Shown here: positions 34,901 to 45,703 of the stretch, piece after piece
Layout: each line of letters opens with the position of its first letter
Numbering within the stretch: the first letter of the stretch is position 1
Assembly (NCBI GenBank): GCA_033030425.1
Contig: JAUFSD010000011.1
Span: 1,240,001 to 1,304,000, forward strand
Direction of reading: 5' to 3'
Length of the DNA: 64,000 nucleotides
Source: Verpa conica
Taxonomy: Eukaryota > Ascomycota > Pezizomycetes > Pezizales > Morchellaceae
The notes under the pieces: generated by a model
What the model was told of the DNA's origin: nothing
Database searches by the model: none
The model's input: the letters and a program-made list of their open reading frames with translations, nothing else
Program-made: the position numbers and the translations under genes

Positions 34901-37083
34901 CCATTCTGAACGTTATTAACGGCCCCTTCTAAGCAGATCTCACTCTGGGAAACTCTCTGAGACTTCTTTTTTCCTATTCCTTGGCGCAACGTATGAGACG
35001 CCAAACAGAAGGGCAAGAGAGCTTTTATGTTCATCCGATGGTTCACGAGTGGGCTCGGGAGCGCCTTAGTCAACAGGAATGTCTACCAAGAGCTAAAGAT
35101 GCCGTTACACTTCTTGGTCAGGCGGTCAAGTATTCGGGCCAGAGAACTACCGATGTCCACCGATTCGAACAACGAATTATGTCGCATATCGACATGGTTC
35201 TAAGGAACACCGAAAAATACCTAAGAGCGGAACTTGATCACTCATCTGAAGCCTCATGGATGGCCTCTATCCTACTGATAGTGAGGGCCTATAGAATCCA
35301 GGGAAATCTGAAGGATGCAGAGAGTCTAGAGCTGCAAGTGGCGGAGGCGATGGAGAGGGTCCTTGGGGAAGATCATCCGGCCGCATTGACAGCCATAGAA
35401 AACCTCGCTATAACATACAGAGAGCAAGGTCGGTTTGAGGAGGCGGAGAAACTCCAACGTCAAGTGGTAGAGGGGAGGGGGAAAGTGCTCGGAGAGGATG
35501 ATCCAGGCACCCTAACCGCTACAGCCCACCTGGCACTAGTTTATCAGAGTCAGGGACGGTGGAAAGAGGCGCATGAGCTGTATTTGGAAGTATTAGAGGC
35601 GAGGAGTAGGGTACTCGGGGAGGATCATGTAGACACCTTATCCACTATATCCAACCTGATAGTCGTTTACATGGAAAAAGGAGAGTTTGAGAAGGGAGAG
35701 AAACTAGGACTACCAGCCATAAGATCGATGGAGAGAGTACTCGGGAAAGAGCACCCAGACACCTTGAAGACCATCGGAAGCCTTGCAATGATATACCTCA
35801 AGCAAGGTCAGTTGAAAAGTGCAGAGAACCTGCAGATGCAGATATGCGAGACATCAAAGAAATCCCCAGGGAAGGAGCATCCGGAAACTCTATCAGCCAT
35901 GGAAAACCTCGCAACGATCTATACAGAGCAGGGACGGCTAGAGGATTCTAAGGAACTAGGAGTAGAAGTGGTTAGAATAAGAGAGAAGGTGCTGGGTAAA
36001 GAACACCCAGATACTATATTGAGTATGAGTAATCTTGGGACTGTCTACTCAGCGCTTGGGAAGTGGAGGGAGGCGGAGGAGCTTGAGCTACAGCTATTAG
36101 AGTTGAGGAAGAAGATACTCAGAAATGACCACCCCGATACACTTACAACTATGGCCAACTTGGTAGCAGCCTACTGCGCACAGGGACAGTGGCAAAAAGG
36201 GGAGGAGATGGGGCTGCTAGCACTTGACGGTTTTCAGAGGGTCTTCGGAAAGGAACACCAAGACACACTGAGGGCCATGGGCAACCTAGCAGTGATTTAC
36301 TCAAGGCAGGGACGGTGGCTTGAGGCCGAGCAGCTTGAAATAAAACTGATGGAGCTCAGGCAAAAGAATCTTGGAAATGAACACCCAGACACCCTGTCGG
36401 CCATGGCTAACCTCGCAACGACCTTTTCAAACCAAAAGCGATTCCAGGAGACAGAGAAGCTCAACCTGCAAGTGCTAGAGGGGAGAATTAATGTTCTCGG
36501 AAAGGATCACCCAGACACCTGGAGGGCCATGCTCAACCTAGCATCAACCTATACTCAGCTGGGACGGTGGGATGATGCAGAAGAGCTACAGCTACAAGTA
36601 ATAGAGACGAGGGCAGAGATACTTGGGTCCGAGCATCCCGACACTCTAGAGGCACAAGAGAAGCTGGTAGTTATCTACTGGCGCCAGGGGCGATCGAAGG
36701 AGGCTGAGGAACTCAGCCTTCAAGTAGTGAAGAACATGGAAACTGCGTTTGGAAAGGAACATCCAAGCGTATTAGGTGCCAAGACCAACCTAGCGGCGAT
36801 ATATTCGATACAGAAAAGATGGAGGGAGGCAGAGGACTTACAGATGCAAGTGATGGAGGCGTGGAAGCGAGTACCCGGAGAAAACCACCATAGTTGGAGT
36901 GCCATGGCCGATCTGTTGGTGACATACTCGAAGCAAGGGCGGTGGGAGGATGCGGAGGAGCAGAAGCGTCAATTGGTAGAGGCAATGGAGAAAAAGCTCG
37001 GGAAAGGACATCCAGATATTCTGATAACTGTAGCTAACCTAGATAGAGCAGTGGGGAGGGGGGAGGTGGAAAGAGAGGAGTAG
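31917..37083 (+). CDS. NLR/STAND protein: alpha/beta hydrolase (SesB-like) - NB-ARC - TPR
   Basis: Eight exons: 31917-32278, 32491-32740, 32798-32857, 32923-33234, 33403-33604, 33668-34357, 34547-34879, 34937-37083 (4356 nt, 1451 residues, all phases agree). After a poorly conserved N-terminus (start uncertain) comes an alpha/beta hydrolase: VAVHGLDGH, nucleophile Ser216 in AHSIGG, and FFGTPHQGA. The NB-ARC P-loop GTGGMGKT is at about 446, with Walker B LLIFDNVDD, the TSRR motif and GYLPLSIDQAGAY. From about 855 to the end there are some 14 kinesin-light-chain-like 42-residue TPRs (GKEHPDTL...NLA..Y..QGRW.EAE). Fungal NLRs of this kind sense non-self through the TPRs and trigger the N-terminal effector. 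Intron 1 contains a MITE; intron 6 appears to be GC-AG. No premature stop in the joined frame. Confidence 0.9.
32304..32451. mobile_element. MITE (CAGTC family) inside NLR intron 1
   Basis: 148 bp with TA on both sides. Ends CAGTCTTGCACCGGGTGAGG and CACCCTGTGAACGACTG, with the same inner blocks as 21450-21597 but the interior inverted. It sits between the GTATGT donor at 32279 and the CTAACTACAG acceptor ending at 32490. Without it the intron would be 64-66 nt, like its neighbours. Confidence 0.9.
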
Positions 37084-39386
37084 GCGTGATAGATGTTATT
37101 GAAAGAGAACGAATTGAGAGAGGCTATTATCTTACCTGGGGCGAGTGATTGTTCTAGAAAGTGTCATGCCCGGAACTAGAACCTCAAGGGAAGCCAACAA
37201 GGGCCGAGTGTTTCACCCCAATTTCTTTCTCTGTGCATATTAAATGAGTCCCGAACCTAAAGAAGACATTATAATGTTCATAGACTGAAGGATTAAGCGG
37301 CTCTTCTCGCAATCAATCCCACCAGCTCAGGCCCACAAAATCGTTGGAGATAGCACAATATGCGTAATCATTATCACTTGAGTATATTCTATTAGAAGGG
37401 GAGAAATGCGATACGCCTAGCCGTTTAGCAAGCCGCTATATTACCATGTGAATATAGTGTCCTAGTTGCCAAACCCCCGCCTCCATCTCCGTTCTCTCCC
37501 TACTGATCAACAGGCAGTACTCAATCAGCAGCTGTAGATAGCTGTAGTAATATTGAGAAATCTATAGAATCAAAGACACAGAAATGTTGTAGCCTCTATG
37601 CGAATATTAAAATAAACCCCAAATATCCTTAGGGTCAGGTGAAGAATTAATGTAATCTCGATCTATCTGATAAGATTAAATCGTGATCAAGCCACGCGGC
37701 AAGGACCTTGCATGCCAAGACGGCTAGACCCGCTAAACTGCAATAACGTGCATATCTGTAAAGTGACGTAGTCCAGAATGTGCAATAATTGGGGCAATGG
37801 CAACTTCTTGGGTTTTGGGTTAGGGTAAGGTTTTAGCAACTACCCCGATACAGATACCAGGGGTAGAATAGTTAACATATTGAATTTTATTACGTACTAC
37901 TTCTGTTTCTTCTAAAAAAAAACCACGTTTCAGTTGTGACGGCTAAGACTATCCGGATCCTACATCGAACATGAATACGCAGAGTGTATAGAACCACTAT
38001 ACTTCAAAGGATTCTGACTGCATTTCATACGGATGCGTATAGTTTCTCTCAACAGGAAACAGAACCTCCTGTATGATATTATGAGACATGCAATATCACT
38101 CGGTCTTTCTAATTCTTCGGTCATCAAAAGTGCACGTCCTAATAAAGTTATTAGTTTCTTTCAGGGAATCTTGGAGACTTCTCTGATATTGTAGGCTAAG
38201 GGGTTGGATTTGACACCTGCTCAGCTTATTCACGTAATCTATTTATGGGTATCTTCGTAGAGTCATTGAAGCACACACAATACTTCCCCATATTCACCCC
38301 GAATGGCTCACTAAACAGAGTGATTTATCAATAGAGCACATACTCCATTTTATCATTCTACTCTCACTTGAAAGAACCGTAGGTAACTCCCAAGTGAGTC
38401 ACTAGCCCCAATCAATGCAACAACATTGTACGGATGACTCTGTTTGCCGGGATTGCACACGCTTAAGCTTCTAGATGTATATCTAAGGTACTCTTAAGAT
38501 ATTGATTTATGATACTATGTTCCATGGCTCTAGCTAACTATATATCTCTTTATTTTACTTAGGTGTCTAAGAGGAGATTTTTGACATTGGGCAACCTGAT
38601 CTATAAATCTACCTAGATTCATTTTCAAGCGATTGATTCAAGCACCTACCCATAGAAAGCCGGCGTAATCTGTTACGAGTTATATCTTTAGGCATATTAC
38701 TAGATCTAGGATTTTTCCATTCTATGAGTAGTTAGGCACCTCCGGTTTCTAAAACCACTATTACAAAGAAGCTAACTTAGTAATCAAGAAGACAATCAGG
38801 CGAACTCCTCCGGGAACTGCTAACATGTTAACTCCCGACAGTCTCCCCTGCGCTTTCTTCCGTCTTCAATACAAAGAGATCTGACTCTATCAACCGTTTT
38901 ATAGGAAGACTTGTTACTATCACACTCCAAGGGTTGAATCTCTTACTCGACCTATAAAACAATTAGCAACTTGGTTATAGGAACTGTTAAACAAATCTAA
39001 GTGCCTACCCGATTATAGCACAGATTTTTTCCATTCCCAGGTACCATCCTATTCTACCGCATTGTGTGCTACCCACCCAGAATCCCCTGGAGTGGATCGG
39101 AGTGTGTTGTCCGGAAGCTCCGCTAACTTCTATATATTTTTGATTTCCCCTTGTGTGGCCCTAAGCTGTTTCAGGATCAACAGGATCATGATATATATTG
39201 TTCATTATGACATTGTGATCATCTTTGGCGAAGCGGTGTCATAGATAGGACAGCGCTTTACAGTTTTCGTTTCAGGAAGGTATTAGTTTCTAAAATTAAA
39301 AAAATAGACCTTTATGCAGGAGGTGGTATGAATGTATGACTGCTGGAAAACTTGGAGTGTTGAATAGCAAGTCTACACTCACTAAC
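37084..39386. other. Intergenic, no gene recognised
   Basis: A 2.3-kb AT-rich stretch after the NLR. A scrap of the 9600/11840 repeat (GCATGCCAAGACGGC) lies near 37706. A GGGTTTTGGGTTAGGGTAAGG telomere-like stretch is near 37811. The short frame 39062-39244 is unsupported. Confidence 0.4.
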
Positions 39387-39459
39387 GGACCGGCGGCTCA
39401 ATGTTTAGAGCGCCTATCCCGGAATGAGGAGGTTCTAGGTTCTAGTCCTAGCCGATCCA
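39387..39459 (+). repeat. tRNA-like repeat (pseudo-tRNA or SINE head)
   Basis: 73 nt fold as a tRNA: acceptor GGACCGG/CCGATCC (one mismatch), D-arm GCTC-GAGC, T-arm CTAGG-TTCTAGT-CCTAG. The anticodon stem (CCTAT/TGAGG) is poor, which argues against a working tRNA. A second copy at 41909 shares about 20 bp of 5' flank (CAAGTCTACA...AACGGACC), so it is a dispersed family. Confidence 0.55.
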
Positions 39460-40461
39460 CTTTTCTGCTTCTAACATGGAGACATTCAGTAAATCCTTCG
39501 GAGTTTTCTCTTACTGGAAGTGGTAGCACTGTAATATCCGCCAGCGATTGTGTAGACTAGGCAGACCCAGCCGGAAGGAATGAGTAGTCTGTGATAATTA
39601 TTAACTAAGAAAAGATTTTCTCCTCGAAAGGCCCTCCCAGCTACTGTGAAGGACTTAGACTCCCCACGAACTGCATTATGTATAAGTGAATGAACTACTG
39701 CGTTGTTCCCTGGTGTACTCAGCTATAGTAGCCAACTTTGTCGGAGTGTATACAATAGTAGATACCCCTAGGTATTGATCTTTGCGGGAGTAGGCGGTCA
39801 AAAGGTAATTGGGGTGAAAATAAGAACGCACCGGGATGTAGGTCAATGTAGCATGCTTTGGTGTGGCATTCATAGTAGCATCCGCTTGTGGCCAGTACGC
39901 GGCCAGGATCGTCATCATATCCAACAGGATCTGGTATCCTTCAATGAATCGAGTTGCCAATCTCCGAATGAGGGTGCTATAGCGCCGCATCTGAGAACAT
40001 GGGGCTCTCAGTGGAAATCAGAAGGACACTCTGAACTTGTGGGAGACAACGGTCGAAACACTAAGCTTAACCTCTGCCTTAGCACTATCAACCTGATATT
40101 TACTGCCCCGGAGATTTTAACAGTGGTTGAGAGTAACAGAGGTCGATAGGTTGACTTTGGAGGGGGGAGGGGGTATCCGAAAAAGTACCAGTGAAAGTCT
40201 ATGTTAAAAGTCCATGGGTATAGGTAATAGGGGGCTCGATCTTCACGTTACGTGATTCAGGTGCAACCGACCTCAGTGCACTTTACTGACCCTCAGATAA
40301 AGTCCGTGGTAGCTTTTTTACTAGAGGGATAACAAATGTATAGATGGAATATGTATAGAGAAGAAAGTATCGTGGATTTTCATGAGACCTCGTGGTAAAC
40401 CAAGCACGAGACTGGTGGAGATCATACTGGATCACTCGGCGCCACAGCCAGGGTGGTTGCC

Positions 40462-40496
40462 TTTTTTTTTGTTTTCCTTATTAATTACACGAACCT
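40462..40496 (-). mobile_element. Second copy of the short retro-tail
   Basis: CTTTTTTTTTTGTTTTCCTTATTAATTACACGAACCT matches the 24643-24679 insert (about 85-90 percent by eye). On the minus strand it reads AGGTTCGTGTAATTAAT...A-run. No clear TSD here. Confidence 0.7.
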
Positions 40497-40755
40497 AGCG
40501 GTTAATCTGAGAGGAATTCTTTTGCTAATGATAACGAATTCGTATAGGTTCTAAACCAGTTTCTTGCCCTGTTTTTCCTTCCTACAGCTTTTAATAAAAT
40601 TAGCAACCTTGGGGATTAAGTATATTTCTGCGACAGCCTCTGTAGAAACCCGGAGGTTCTAAGACCCCCCAGGAGCTTCCGGGGGAGAATGGGAAAAGCT
40701 GGGTGGGTGGTGGGGAATGTGTCACTGTAGTTGCTCTATATAGCTTGTGGAACAG

Positions 40756-40867
40756 AGAAGGTAGCCATAAATTAGGTGATAGTTTATTACTGCGTACCAG
40801 ATTTTGTACCCAGAACAATGAAATCACTTGATTAAAAAAAGAAAGAAAAAAGAAGGTAGCCATAAAT
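40756..40867 (+). mobile_element. 78-bp LINE 3'-end insertion with 17-bp TSD
   Basis: AGAAGGTAGCCATAAAT occurs at 40756-40772 and again at 40851-40867. The 78 bp between (40773-40850) match the 3' end of the LINE at 10457-10530 (ACCAGATTTTGTACCCAGAA, AATCACTTGATT) and end in an A-rich tail. An extremely 5'-truncated retrotransposition event. Confidence 0.93.
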
Positions 40868-41908
40868 AGGGATATGCAGGGAAAAGGTTGACAATGTGAG
40901 TGTATAGCCTCAGCTAACTCACGTACACAGCCAATGCAAAGGGTGATATAGGTAAACAATAGATGGTTTCTTTGGCATCAGTGTCACAGAACTAGTTTTG
41001 CTAGAACAGTGGACAGGTATCATGTATTTATCATGTTTAGCTACTGGTGTAGCTATGAAGTTTTAGATATAAATTCATTCATGTCTTTTTCTGCATTGTA
41101 GTCGTTTATCATCTTCCCCCAGTGGGACCTGAAAGTACTGATAATACATGTAGTTGTGAATCCTTTGATACATTAGTATATACCATTGTTGATTGGTGAC
41201 CTCTAGGCATCTTACTAAGACTTACCCGTCTCTATCGAGTGAGATTCTATGATATTATTTGTATGCCCTTTAACCTCCCAGCATATCACTAGTATACGTT
41301 CTAGGAATACTCCGTAACAGACTCAAAAACAAGACTGATTGGTTGTTCGTTCTACATGGAGCCTCGGAGCTGTAGAAACCACACCCAAACAACATAAAAC
41401 AAGGAATGAGGCCGAACATCAAAAAGCCCAATAGTACTAAAAGTAACTTCGCCTTCGATTACATTTGCTCTTCCCAGACTCTATCAGAATCCCAACCTCG
41501 ACATCCACCCTAGCTCCTTATCCCCCCGGTATTCTTCTACGTCTCTCTTATCTATCCTAAGGATTCCTCAATTCCCCGGATGGCCCAGACAGCTGTCCAC
41601 TCGCCCCCAATTAGAGAAAAAGGGCTTACAATCCTTGGTAATATACTGTAAGACAAGATTTTGGCACTTCAGCCTAATATTCCATCAGTTCCACTCCACA
41701 AGTTAATACCCTACAGAAAAGGAAAGAAATTCAAGCAAAAAGACGCCATTTAACATATCATATACACTTGATGTGCTAAAAGGTTCAATTACTCTTTGGA
41801 TATAAACATAAGTAGGAGGTTCATAATAACACTAATAAAGGAGAATAAAGGATAGGAAAAGAGAAATGACTACCCAGCACTGTCGGATTACAAGTCTACA
41901 TGACCAAC
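40868..41908. other. Intergenic, no gene recognised
   Basis: AT-rich sequence lacking coherent frames or domains. No TIRs or tandem arrays were seen. Confidence 0.4.
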
Positions 41909-41970
41909 GGACCAGTGGCTCAATGGTTAGAGCACCTATCCCGGAGTGAGGAGGTTCTAGGTCCAAGCCA
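41909..41970 (+). repeat. tRNA-like repeat, second copy, T-arm deleted
   Basis: GGACCAGTGGCTCAATGGTT-GAGC... matches 39387-39459 but lacks about 12 nt of the T-arm, so it cannot be a functional tRNA. The shared 5' flank supports a SINE-like family. Confidence 0.6.
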
Positions 41971-42241
41971 CGTTTCTACTTTGAACAAGAACTTATAAAT
42001 AAAACAGGAAGTAAAGGACCATCTAGGGAACTTAGAGAGTAAGTTGAAAAGTAACTGTAAGGGGGAAACAGTATTGAAAAGAGAAAAGGAACATCAGCCC
42101 AAAGGAGATAAATGCCATAAGAAATAGAAATAGATAAAATTTGAAACAAAACCCTGAATTTGTCAAAGTAGGTGACGTGCGGGCCTTTTTGCCTGTTGCT
42201 TCACCTTCTATTGGATACCCGGCGAAGTTTCTCTAGTTCCA

Positions 42242-43470
42242 CTATAAATTTCGCTCTTTCCGCTGCTCTCTCTTTCCGCTGTCTTCTTTCTTTCCACTGC
42301 TCTCTTTCTTTCCACCGCTCTCTGTCTTTCCGCTGTTCTCTTTCTTTCCGCTGTCCTCTTTCTTTCCACTGTTCTCTTTCTTTCCACCGCTCTCTTTCTT
42401 TTGGCTGCTATCATTCTTTCCATCGCCGCATCCGCCTTCTATCTTTCCGCCACCCTCTCTCTTCCCGCCGCTCTCTGACTTTCCACCGCTCTCTTTCTTT
42501 TGGCTACTATCATTCTTTCCATCGCCGCATCCGCCTTCTATCTTTCCACCGCTCTCTCTCTTCCCGCCGCTCTCTCTCTTTCCACCGCTCTCTTTCTTCC
42601 AGCTGCTATCGTTCTTCCCATCGTCCAATCCGCCCTCTCTCTTTCCGCCGCTCTCTGACTTTCCACCGCTCTCTCTTTTTCCATCACCGTATCCGCCCTC
42701 TCTCTTTCCGCTGTCCTCTTTCTTTCCACCACTCTCTGTCTTTCCGCTGTTCTCTTTCTTTCCGCTGTTCTCTTTCTTTCCGCCGCTCTCTACCTTTCCA
42801 CCGCCCCCTTTCTTTCCATCGCCGCATCTACTCTCTCTCTTTCCACCGCTCTCTTTCTTTTGACTGCTATCATTCTTTCCATCACTGCATCCGCCTTCTC
42901 TCTTTCCACTGCCCTCTCTCTTTCCACTGTTCTCTTTCTTTCCATCGCCGCATCCGCTCTCTCTCTTTCCACCGCTCTCCCCCTTTCCGCCATATCCGGT
43001 CTCACCCTTTCTACTGCTATCCGGCGAAATAGTCCCTTTCCCGCTAGTCGCACTCTCTCTCTTTCCGCTGCCCTCTCTCTTTCGGCTGCTATCGCTCTTT
43101 CCATCGCCGCACCCACCCTCTATCTTTCCGCCACCCTCTCTCCTTCCGCCGCTCTCTTTCTTTCCACCGCCCCCTTTCTTCTGGTTGCTATCGTTCTTTC
43201 CATTGCCCAATCCGCCCTCTATCTTTCCGCCACCCTCTCTTTTTCCGCCGCTCTCTGTCTTTCCGCCGCCCCCTCCCTTTCCACCACTCTCTATCTTTCC
43301 GCCGCCCCCTCCCTTTCCACCACTCTCTATCTTTCCGCCGCCCCCTCCCTTTCCACCACTCTCTATCTTTCCGCTGCCCCCTCCCTTTCCACCACTCTCT
43401 TTCTTTCCATCGCCGCATCCGCTCTCCCTCTTTCCACCAATCTCTCTCTTTCCACCACTCTCTGCCATTA
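42242..43470 (-). repeat. Degenerate tandem repeat, CTCTCTTTCCGCCG-type, G/K/E/S coding
   Basis: About 1.2 kb built from 15-21-bp pyrimidine units (CTCTCTTTCCACCG variants) with higher-order blocks: a TCTATCTTTCCGCCGCCCCC series at 43265-43390, and TTGGCTRCTATCATTC blocks near 42400, 42500 and 42860. Minus-strand translation is E-S-G-G-K-K/R repeated with GDGKNDSS inserts. Because units are mostly multiples of three, several frames on both strands stay open. Confidence 0.85.
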
Positions 43471-44187
43471 ATGAGGAGAGCATGTAGAGTCCAGCTGCCG
43501 ACCCAGCCGCCACATTCTGTATGTCACCCCTGTTGTCTAATTATATTTAGCAGAGACACTAGAAACGAAGCTGCCCTCGGCCAGGAACTTTGACCTACCG
43601 TCTATAGATAATCTCATTTCCTCAAGCCTACGTGTCATAAAATATTCGAATGGGTTGACAACTAAATAGAGCTTGCCGACGAATGAACTAATCTCATCTG
43701 CTAGATCCTCGAACTGCTTCTTGTTCGAGATTGCCCAGCGCGTTTTCTCCCAGAGAGAGGTTCTTTCCCGTATGGAGGCTGCCCTAGTGGTGATGGAAGC
43801 CATTAGGTCCTTTGATGATATAATGCTATTGGTAGTACGAGCGCCTAACGGAACATTTAGCCCGTATTTCGCCGAAAGTTTCTCTGAGTCGAGAAACAAT
43901 AGAGTAATAGCGCCTAACAAAAGCCCAACCTGATTCAACACTTCCGGAGAGTCTAAACCAGGGTGGTGGTTAGGATTTATCGCACCGTTGCTGGTTTCGA
44001 GCCCGACCGCCCGACCCCACTCCTTGAGAAGGTATTTGGCATTTTCAAACTTGGTAATGCTGATCTGGCTGTCTTTCCCTATGCTGGAAGCAGTCTCGAT
44101 TATATCGAGTCCTTGAACGCAGGTGCTGAACAAGCCGAGTAGTCCAGCAGCTCCGATAATAAAACCTGGAATTTCGAGTCCACTCAT
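42242..44187 (-). CDS. HeLo-domain protein, possibly fused to a G/K/E/S repeat tail
   Basis: From ATG at 44187 the protein starts MSGLEIPGFIIGAAGLLGLF and shows the N-terminal layout of HeLo (HET-S/LopB-type) domains: a hydrophobic first helix, VQGLDIIETA, and LLKEWGRAVGL. The HeLo domain of HET-S is a latent membrane-disrupting effector. The frame stops at 43537 (217 residues). Just beyond, a 424-codon frame (43516-42242) of repeating GGKxES units is open. A 50-nt intron (43517-43566) with acceptor ACATACAG would join them in phase and give 631 residues, but its donor (GTTTCT) is weak. If unspliced, the gene ends at 43537. The HeLo call is firm (about 0.85); the fusion is about 0.4. Upstream codons to 44409 overlap a MITE and are not used. 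Confidence 0.78.
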
Positions 44188-44323
44188 TACCGAAGCGATG
44201 CGAGAAGTGTCTTGGGCCTGGTTCTTATCTATCGTAATCAGAGGGTCATGTAGTATAGGTGTTATTTGTAAGGTATATAAGATACTCACTTGTAGAGTAG
44301 CGATGCAAGAATTCAGCAAGTAG

Positions 44324-44450
44324 TAAAGGTGTTCACGGTCTGATGACGATCTAATAAGATTTGTGCTGTATTTCAGCCGTAGCTTGGCGAGCTGGTACCC
44401 TTCCACCATACATTTTTTATCAAACCGTCACCAGACCGTGAACGCCTTTA
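44324..44450. mobile_element. MITE with TA duplication at the 5' end of the HeLo gene
   Basis: TA-AAGGTGTTCACGGTCTGATG at 44324 and the inverted CAGACCGTGAACGCCTT-TA ending at 44450. Arms of about 23 bp, total 127 bp. It lies 137 bp upstream of the HeLo ATG and may carry promoter elements. Ends differ from the CAGTC family apart from the shared GTTCAC core. Confidence 0.8.
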
Positions 44451-45478
44451 GTGACGGGAGAAACGAAGGCGAAGGCTAATTTGCCCTATCTAGGCTTGGA
44501 GATACAGGCACCAGCATCGCCTCCTCTCTGCCTCATCTAAAGGTTATTGACTCATCGGTGTTACGGCATTTGAAGTGAGCCTGCAGGGAGCCTGCAGGGT
44601 GAGACACATTCATGCCAGAGATTGCAAAAATTTCGTACTTTATCCCTGTAAGTCGCGGTTAGGGTTAGCCAGGATACACCCAAGCCACCCTAGATTAGTA
44701 ATAGACCCATACATAATAGTCGAGATATTTTTATTAGGATATACAAGCCACAGTACCACTCGATCTACATTATCCCTTCGACAGCGTAATAGCCACTACA
44801 GAAATAATTTCTTGGTTCCACATGAAGTCCCCACCTACCGTGGTATCTGTCATAATATTAATAAGCTACTACTGAGGCGGAGTCCGATGTACTGTTTTTT
44901 TCCCCCTAAGGTAATATAAGTTTCCTCGGATAACTACATGTAGTAGTGGTTTACATTTCGCGGGTGTTTGTTAATTGATACATATATAATTTATGGAGAG
45001 GCCTAAGCTTTCATTTATCTCACTGGTAAATTGACTAGTAGTGCTAGTGGAGGAAGAGCTGGCATGAATCATTCTTCAGAGTAAGCCTTCTTATCACGTG
45101 ACCTTTGAGCTTTACAGTGAAGTTATTGCGTAAAATGAATAATAGTAGTTATACACCGTACTTCGTATAAGTGATTGGACTAGTTTACTTCATACGACTT
45201 TGAGTTTGCCTCGCCGTTGTTCCCTGGATTAAGTTTCTTGTTAACGAGTTTCATGGGTTAGGGTTATACTAACTATTTATATATATTCGGAATCTTAAAA
45301 AGTAATGGCATCCCTGCATAGTATTTGTGGGCCAAGGCAGGGATTGATTGAAAACAGGAGTAAGCGAAAATAAAGGTTACTACTAGATTCTAAAGAAGAA
45401 CCTTTTTAAGATGGTAAAGGTATACAAAGAGTGTACGCTTTCTTAGAAAACGCGTCATCTGGAGTCCCTCTATGGCTC
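44451..45478. other. Intergenic, no gene recognised
   Basis: AT-rich. Telomere-like GGTTAGGGTTAGCC near 44649 and GGGTTAGGGTTATA near 45255. A direct GAGCCTGCAGG doublet near 44578. The frame 44575-44919 is not supported. Confidence 0.4.
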
Positions 45479-45703
45479 TCACATATACCGTGATACGCCA
45501 AACCTACTCTGCCATATTACCCAGTACCCCTTTTGAACTACAATATCTATTGAAAATCTATACTCCCAAATTACATCCATATGGTCGTGGGTTTTAACAG
45601 TATGAAGCTGTTGTAATATCCGAGGTTTTTGGGCAAATGGGTGGATGTCTCCGATCTTGGAAGCGCTAACAGCTGCGCTTAAGAGGAGAGAAAGTAGCCA
45701 CAT
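45479..45703 (-). CDS. Putative small secreted protein
   Basis: 74 residues from ATG at 45703. MWLLSLLLSAAVSAS is a compact, well-formed signal peptide with an AxA-type cleavage site. The mature part (about 58 residues, no cysteine) has no recognised domain. It may continue through an intron near the end (GTTTGGC donor), since the last residues lack character. Could be a chance frame; the signal peptide is the only evidence. Confidence 0.4.
   Translation of the reverse strand: MWLLSLLLSAAVSASKIGDIHPFAQKPRILQQLHTVKTHDHMDVIWEYRFSIDIVVQKGYWVIWQSRFGVSRYM

Noticed and set aside
42172..43487. Plus-strand frames rich in SLSF/HRS and proline opposite the G/K/E/S repeat
   Set aside because: By-products of the pyrimidine repeat; no start context, domain or splice signals, and other frames of the same repeat are equally open.
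44188..44409. N-terminal extension of the HeLo frame
   Set aside because: It runs through a TA-flanked MITE, and HeLo domains normally start at the MSGLEIPGF-type helix.
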